From a virus: DNA of 42,044 bases. Below, piece by piece: positions 38,731 through 42,044 of the stretch. Each line of letters starts with the position of its first letter. Within the stretch, counting starts at the first letter, position 1. The notes beneath the pieces are model-generated. The model was not told where the DNA came from. It worked only from the letters and a program-made list of their open reading frames with translations, and searched no databases. The stretch lies in the IMG/VR virus record IMGVR_UViG_3300049911_000063, positions 1-42,044 of that record. The stretch is one strand, 5' to 3'. The translations under genes and the position numbers were made by a program.

Positions 38731-39402
38731 GTGAAATGGCCAGATGATTTTATTGATCGGGTAATCTGTGGGGATTGCCTTGAGGTTATGAAAAAAATTC
38801 CAGACCAAAGCATAGATACTATTATTACCGATCCCCCGTATGGCTTTGGAAGATTTGCCGGAGATGATAAGAAATCTTTTATGCAGATTATCCACGGTGC
38901 CTTTATAGAAATCAAGCGGATATTAAAAAATGGCGGATGGGCCTTTGTGTGTTCTGGAACCGGAGAATTAAAAAATTTATTTGAGGCTATCCCGCTCAAC
39001 TATCAAAGGCTATTGTGGATTTATAAACCAGCCGATTGTACGTTCCCTTATCGGGGATGGCTTCTGACTTCAGAAGCCATCGCGCTTTTTTCTAATGGTT
39101 CACCCTCTGTGCTTGCCGCCCGGATCGGAAACTATATGCATGATGTTTATATACATAAGGCGGTAGGCCAAGAAGGAGTTGATGGCCATCCAACCGTAAA
39201 ACCGCTTTGGATTATTAAAGATTTATGTTCACGCACGATGGGGATTATTCTTGATCCCTTTCTCGGCTCTGGCACGACGGCCGTGGCCGCTAAATCTCTC
39301 GGACGGCATTTCATCGGCATTGAAATCAATCCTGATTATTGCAAGATAGCAGAAAATAGATTAGTTCAAACCGGCCAACAACTTGAACTTATGGAACTCT
39401 AG
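38731..39402 (+). CDS. DNA methyltransferase (N4/N6 type)
   Basis: A 223-residue protein with catalytic motif DPPY at residues 34-37 and AdoMet motif DPFLGSGTT at 175-183, so order IV then I (beta class). RVICGDCLEVM precedes DPPY. The middle (about 100-160) holds the target-recognition part. No restriction enzyme gene is near; it may protect phage DNA or mark origins. GTG 38731 follows the upstream stop; GTG 38716 is the alternative. Confidence 0.88.
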   Translation: MKWPDDFIDRVICGDCLEVMKKIPDQSIDTIITDPPYGFGRFAGDDKKSFMQIIHGAFIEIKRILKNGGWAFVCSGTGELKNLFEAIPLNYQRLLWIYKPADCTFPYRGWLLTSEAIALFSNGSPSVLAARIGNYMHDVYIHKAVGQEGVDGHPTVKPLWIIKDLCSRTMGIILDPFLGSGTTAVAAKSLGRHFIGIEINPDYCKIAENRLVQTGQQLELMEL

Positions 39403-39403
39403 C

Positions 39404-39715
39404 ATGAAAAGAAAACTATTTATAAATTGTCAATTTGTTGGCGGCACGAAACGGATTGAGGCTGAGGGCGAAAAAATAAACCTGAGAAAAGGATTTAATT
39501 TATTTGTAACTTGTAACCCAAGAACAGAATGTTGGTCTGTCACAGAATTACAAAGCGGCATGAAAGTTGCCGATTCAGGAGGGACAAAAAAAGAATCCAT
39601 CGAAATAGCCCGCTATAGATTAGCCGAATTATCGGACGATCAGATAAAGCGGGGAATCGAGGCGGCGATAAAAAAATATGGAATATTGAATCCATTTCCG
39701 GAGAAAAAAGCATGA
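39404..39715 (+). CDS. AT-rich hypothetical protein
   Basis: A 103-residue protein MKRKLFINCQFVGGTKRIEA with three cysteines and LAELSDDQIKRGIEAAIKKY at the C terminus. Its AT-rich composition differs from neighbours. ATG 39404 chosen, just after the methyltransferase stop. Function unknown. Confidence 0.55.
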   Translation: MKRKLFINCQFVGGTKRIEAEGEKINLRKGFNLFVTCNPRTECWSVTELQSGMKVADSGGTKKESIEIARYRLAELSDDQIKRGIEAAIKKYGILNPFPEKKA

Positions 39716-39861
39716 GAAAAAATGATGCTCTAATTTTCCTTGGCCTCTTGGCGCTGATGGTCATCGGCGCGCTTTTTGTGGGCCTCATAGTGGGGGACAA
39801 GGTCGGCCATGCGCGGGGGATTCGGGAGGCAACGGCGGCGATTATGGAGGTGATAAATTGA
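39712..39861 (+). CDS. 49-residue single-span membrane protein
   Basis: MRKNDALIFLGLLALM, hydrophobic to about residue 28, then a basic-amphipathic tail HARGIREATAAIMEVIN. ATGA overlap upstream; its end supplies GGAGGTGAT, the ribosome site for the next gene, and overlaps its TTG start. Probably real; could be holin-like. Confidence 0.55.
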   Translation: MRKNDALIFLGLLALMVIGALFVGLIVGDKVGHARGIREATAAIMEVIN

Positions 39862-40169
39862 AAAAATATATTACCATTTGCGAAAAGTATGGGCCGGCCA
39901 TGAAGATGACCGATCCGAAGAAGGCTAGGCGGTATTTCGAGGAATGCGTGAAGCACACCATGTCTTTCGGCAAAACGCGAGAAGAAGCAGAAAAAAATGA
40001 ACGTTCCAGTCTGGGTTATTTTGCTGGCTATTATGACCACAAGACACGACTTCGGGTTGAGAAATTATTTTTATGTGCCCACCCCATTTTTGGAAAAGCT
40101 TCAAAAAGAATCCCATCCGCAGAAGAAGCTTTTGAGGCGGGCAAAAAGATGGCGAGGAGGAAAGATTGA
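39858..40169 (+). CDS. conserved phage protein (YGPAM type)
   Basis: A 103-residue protein starting at TTG with an excellent GGAGGTGAT site. Pattern YGPAMKMTDPKKARRYFEEC, SREEAE-like GKTREEAEKNERSSLGYFAG and LFLCAHPIFGKA matches a widespread small phage family of unknown function. Helical. Confidence 0.7.
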   Translation: MKKYITICEKYGPAMKMTDPKKARRYFEECVKHTMSFGKTREEAEKNERSSLGYFAGYYDHKTRLRVEKLFLCAHPIFGKASKRIPSAEEAFEAGKKMARRKD

Positions 40170-40831
40170 GTAAAAAACTATTTTGGGGATTCGGCATCCT
40201 GGGCCTGTTTATCTTCGGCCTCATCCTGGGGCTGGCCTGGACGAATGGACAGATTAAGGGGCTAGATGAGCAGCTCCAACAGAATCAAAAAGCTATTCAG
40301 GAATTGCGCGATGAAAATTTCCGGCTCATGAATCGCCTCAATGACCTCATCCAAATCGGTCATGAACTTCGGTCAATGCCGCTTTCAAATATGCCGCTCC
40401 GCCCCGCTCTGGCCGTGGCCCAGATCGTCATTGACAAGGCTCATCAATACCAGGGCGTTGGGTTGACTAAGGGACTTATTACGTCCGTTATCCGCATTGA
40501 AAGCGCGGGGGACATTCGAGCAGCGAGTATAGCTGATTGCTTTGGCCTCATGCAGCTCTTACCCACGACCGCTATTCCGCTTCTGACCAAGATGGGTTTT
40601 GATGTGGCCTACGGGGATGATATTCAATCCCTGCTTTTTGTCCCCACCGTGAATGTCCTTTGCGGAATCCATGAGCTTGTCCGATTGCGGACGCTTCACC
40701 TCAGCCAGGGGATAGACTCTTGGCACGTCACCCTCATGGCGTATCTTTACGGGCCGGGAGTCCCAGGCCTTGCCTACAGTCAAAAGATTATTTTTCAGAG
40801 AGAGGCGATGAGGGAACGGGGGATCACATGA
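40166..40831 (+). CDS. membrane-anchored lytic transglycosylase (SLT)
   Basis: A 221-residue protein (TTG start, GAGGAGG upstream). Transmembrane segment at about residues 5-25, coiled coil at 30-60 (LDEQLQQNQKAIQELRDENF), and an SLT domain with catalytic E112 (SVIRIESAGD) and FGLMQLLPTTA (126-136). It would cut glycan strands of the wall, complementing the NlpC/P60 peptidase. Anchoring suggests a SAR-like or membrane-tethered endolysin. Confidence 0.85.
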   Translation: MSKKLFWGFGILGLFIFGLILGLAWTNGQIKGLDEQLQQNQKAIQELRDENFRLMNRLNDLIQIGHELRSMPLSNMPLRPALAVAQIVIDKAHQYQGVGLTKGLITSVIRIESAGDIRAASIADCFGLMQLLPTTAIPLLTKMGFDVAYGDDIQSLLFVPTVNVLCGIHELVRLRTLHLSQGIDSWHVTLMAYLYGPGVPGLAYSQKIIFQREAMRERGIT

Positions 40832-40935
40832 ACCGCCTACTTTTCCTCACCCTCTTGGCCTTTTTCGCCGGGCTTCGTTTGGGCAAGCGGTCAATCCGGC
40901 GGCGGTATCCGAATAAGGAGAAAATATGCAACTAA
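40828..40935 (+). CDS. 35-residue membrane peptide
   Basis: MNRLLFLTLLAFFAGLRLGKRSIRRR: short hydrophobic start and a very basic end. ATGA overlap with the transglycosylase stop. It overlaps the next gene start by 10 nt. Possibly a lysis accessory. Confidence 0.45.
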   Translation: MNRLLFLTLLAFFAGLRLGKRSIRRRYPNKEKICN

Positions 40936-41114
40936 AAAAGGGACTCAAAATTTATTCATCTGAACCTTGGTATGACCTGACGGATGGCGGTTATCTGAAG
41001 CCAGAAAAGATGTTGGTAAAAGCAGAAGACATCAAACGCGTGAAAGATGCAGTAGAAATTATCCAAGATTTTTTTAAATCATGCGAAGAACAAATTAAGG
41101 ATTTCCTTCAGTAA
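40926..41114 (+). CDS. small hypothetical protein
   Basis: A 62-residue protein MQLKKGLKIYSSEPWYDLTD with a C-terminal helix (DIKRVKDAVEIIQDFFKSCE). AAGGAG lies upstream of the ATG. Short phage proteins with this start (LKIxSSEPWYDLTDGGYLKP) occur near lysis genes. Function unknown. Confidence 0.6.
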   Translation: MQLKKGLKIYSSEPWYDLTDGGYLKPEKMLVKAEDIKRVKDAVEIIQDFFKSCEEQIKDFLQ

Positions 41115-41123
41115 AGAATAGCC

Positions 41124-41192
41124 ATGATCCTCCTCGCCCTCATTCTCCTCATCGGGTGGACGTGGCTGACAGCTTCATGGAGGATGATCTGA
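41124..41192 (+). CDS. 22-residue hydrophobic peptide (uncertain)
   Basis: MILLALILLIGWTWLTASWR, a single hydrophobic helix. It starts 9 nt after the previous stop without a clear ribosome site. A tiny membrane peptide like those at 2356 and 40828; weak support. Confidence 0.3.
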   Translation: MILLALILLIGWTWLTASWRMI

Positions 41193-41238
41193 GGTTTAGG
41201 ATTCGCAGCAGGCCGAGTCAATGAGAAAGTAAACCGGA

Positions 41239-42044
41239 ATGATAGAAAAATTCATCGAGTATAATCCGCGGACTGATACGCTCAGGCTTATTACTGAATG
41301 CGAAACCGTCATCAATCGGTATAAAGAGAGTGGCCTTCGACTCACGCTTAGGCAGTTATATTATCAGCTCGTTTCAATCAATGTGTTGAAAAATGAGGAA
41401 CGCAGTTATAAGAACTTGTCATCCGTAGTGTCTCGGGCCCGGCTCGGCGGAATGTTGGATTGGGACTCTATCGAGGACCGCATAAGGAAACCGAACAGTC
41501 CCCCCGAATTCACGAACTTGGCCGACCTCGTAGAAGTGGCCCTCGTGTCATACAGACTTCCCAGGTGGAAAGGCCAAGATTATTACGCCGAACTTTGGAC
41601 CGAGAAGGATGCCATCGCCAATATCCTTTTGCCGATCGCCAGGAAATATCACATCACGCTGATGGTGAACCGCGGTTATTCATCTCAATCAGCCCTCTAT
41701 GAGGCGGCCATAAGGCTTAAGAAAGCCAACGAGGAAGGTAGATCACCAATTATTTTCTATCTTGGCGATTTCGACCCGAGCGGCGAGGACATGGTCAGAG
41801 ATATTAAAGAAAGGCTGACTACTTTTGAAGTGGAGGATTTAGGAGTCGAGAAAATAGGGCTAACGATAGAGCAAGTCAAACAATTCAAGCTGCCTCCGAA
41901 TCCCGCAAAAATGACAGATCCAAGGGCCAAGGCCTTTGTCGAAAAGTACGGGGCATCTTCTTGGGAGGTTGATGCGCTTCCGCCGGATATCCTTATCTTG
42001 CTGTGTGAGAGTTTCATAAAATCCTTCCTCGACCAGAAGAAAAT
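41239..42044 (+). CDS. Toprim-domain protein (Topo VI A-like), cut by window end
   Basis: 268 residues are present. N-terminal part RLTLRQLYYQLVSINVL then SYKNLSSVVSRARLGG and WDSIEDR, and a Toprim core with E122 (WTEKDA) and D177/D179 (YLGDFDPSGED). This layout is common in phage and bacterial proteins related to topoisomerase VI subunit A / Spo11, with unknown substrate. The end is lost here; if the molecule is circular it continues for Ile-Asn-Tyr and stops at bases 8-10. Confidence 0.8.
   Translation, partial: MIEKFIEYNPRTDTLRLITECETVINRYKESGLRLTLRQLYYQLVSINVLKNEERSYKNLSSVVSRARLGGMLDWDSIEDRIRKPNSPPEFTNLADLVEVALVSYRLPRWKGQDYYAELWTEKDAIANILLPIARKYHITLMVNRGYSSQSALYEAAIRLKKANEEGRSPIIFYLGDFDPSGEDMVRDIKERLTTFEVEDLGVEKIGLTIEQVKQFKLPPNPAKMTDPRAKAFVEKYGASSWEVDALPPDILILLCESFIKSFLDQKK

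Overview
The window reads as a nearly complete temperate siphophage genome (Caudoviricetes) of moderate GC content. Genes are tightly packed with many ATGA, TGATG and TAATG overlaps and clear AGGAGG ribosome binding sites, so the host is a bacterium. A predicted lipoprotein in the lysis block and a signal-peptide protein hint at a two-membrane (Gram-negative type) host; the genus cannot be told from the sequence. A 3' fragment of tRNA-Phe lies next to the integrase and is the likely attP. Only one copy is present and it lies inside the map, so the sequence appears to be the excised, circular form. Joining the last base to base 1 lets the truncated last gene end neatly (Ile-Asn-Tyr-stop at bases 2-10), which fits circularity but does not prove it.

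Layout. 1-2984: a structured RNA candidate, a holin-like protein and a run of small unknown genes. 2985-3257: a second RNA candidate and three 22-bp phased repeats with palindromes. 3258-5588: lysis block (NlpC/P60 peptidase, nested lipoprotein and membrane coiled-coil genes) plus a secreted beta-rich protein. 5593-10890: terminase, SPP1-type portal, head morphogenesis. 10902-13262: adhesin-like structural proteins. 13278-18637: scaffold, major capsid, connectors, tail tube and a frameshifted tail chaperone. 18639-28113: tape measure, distal tail, FN3-rich tip protein, fiber and a lipoprotein-like glycoside hydrolase. 28075-30570 (minus strand): possible lysogeny cargo, attP, integrase, Com-like zinc finger, membrane protein, CI-like repressor. 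30583-30704: divergent genetic switch. 30705-42044: Cro-like and CII-like regulators, many small Cys-rich proteins, HNH endonuclease, SSB-like protein, Sak4-like ATPase, pentapeptide protein, replisome organiser, nuclease-like protein, DNA methyltransferase, membrane-anchored lytic transglycosylase and a Toprim protein cut by the window end.

How it works together. Lysogeny would be held by the small repressor acting on CCTAGT sites placed inside both divergent promoters. Lytic growth would proceed through Cro/CII-like proteins, a recombination-replication module (SSB, Sak4, replisome organiser, two proteins with beta-clamp-binding C termini), then packaging, morphogenesis and lysis by two wall enzymes of different specificity.

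The most unusual signal is a set of GC-rich, long-range stem-closed elements that fill nearly every real intergenic gap (60-240, 3001-3111, 36947-37189). Their closing helices share a GGCCG core. One encloses an H-type pseudoknot. None matches an RNA class I recognise. All gene functions here rest on reading motifs by eye; no database search was possible.
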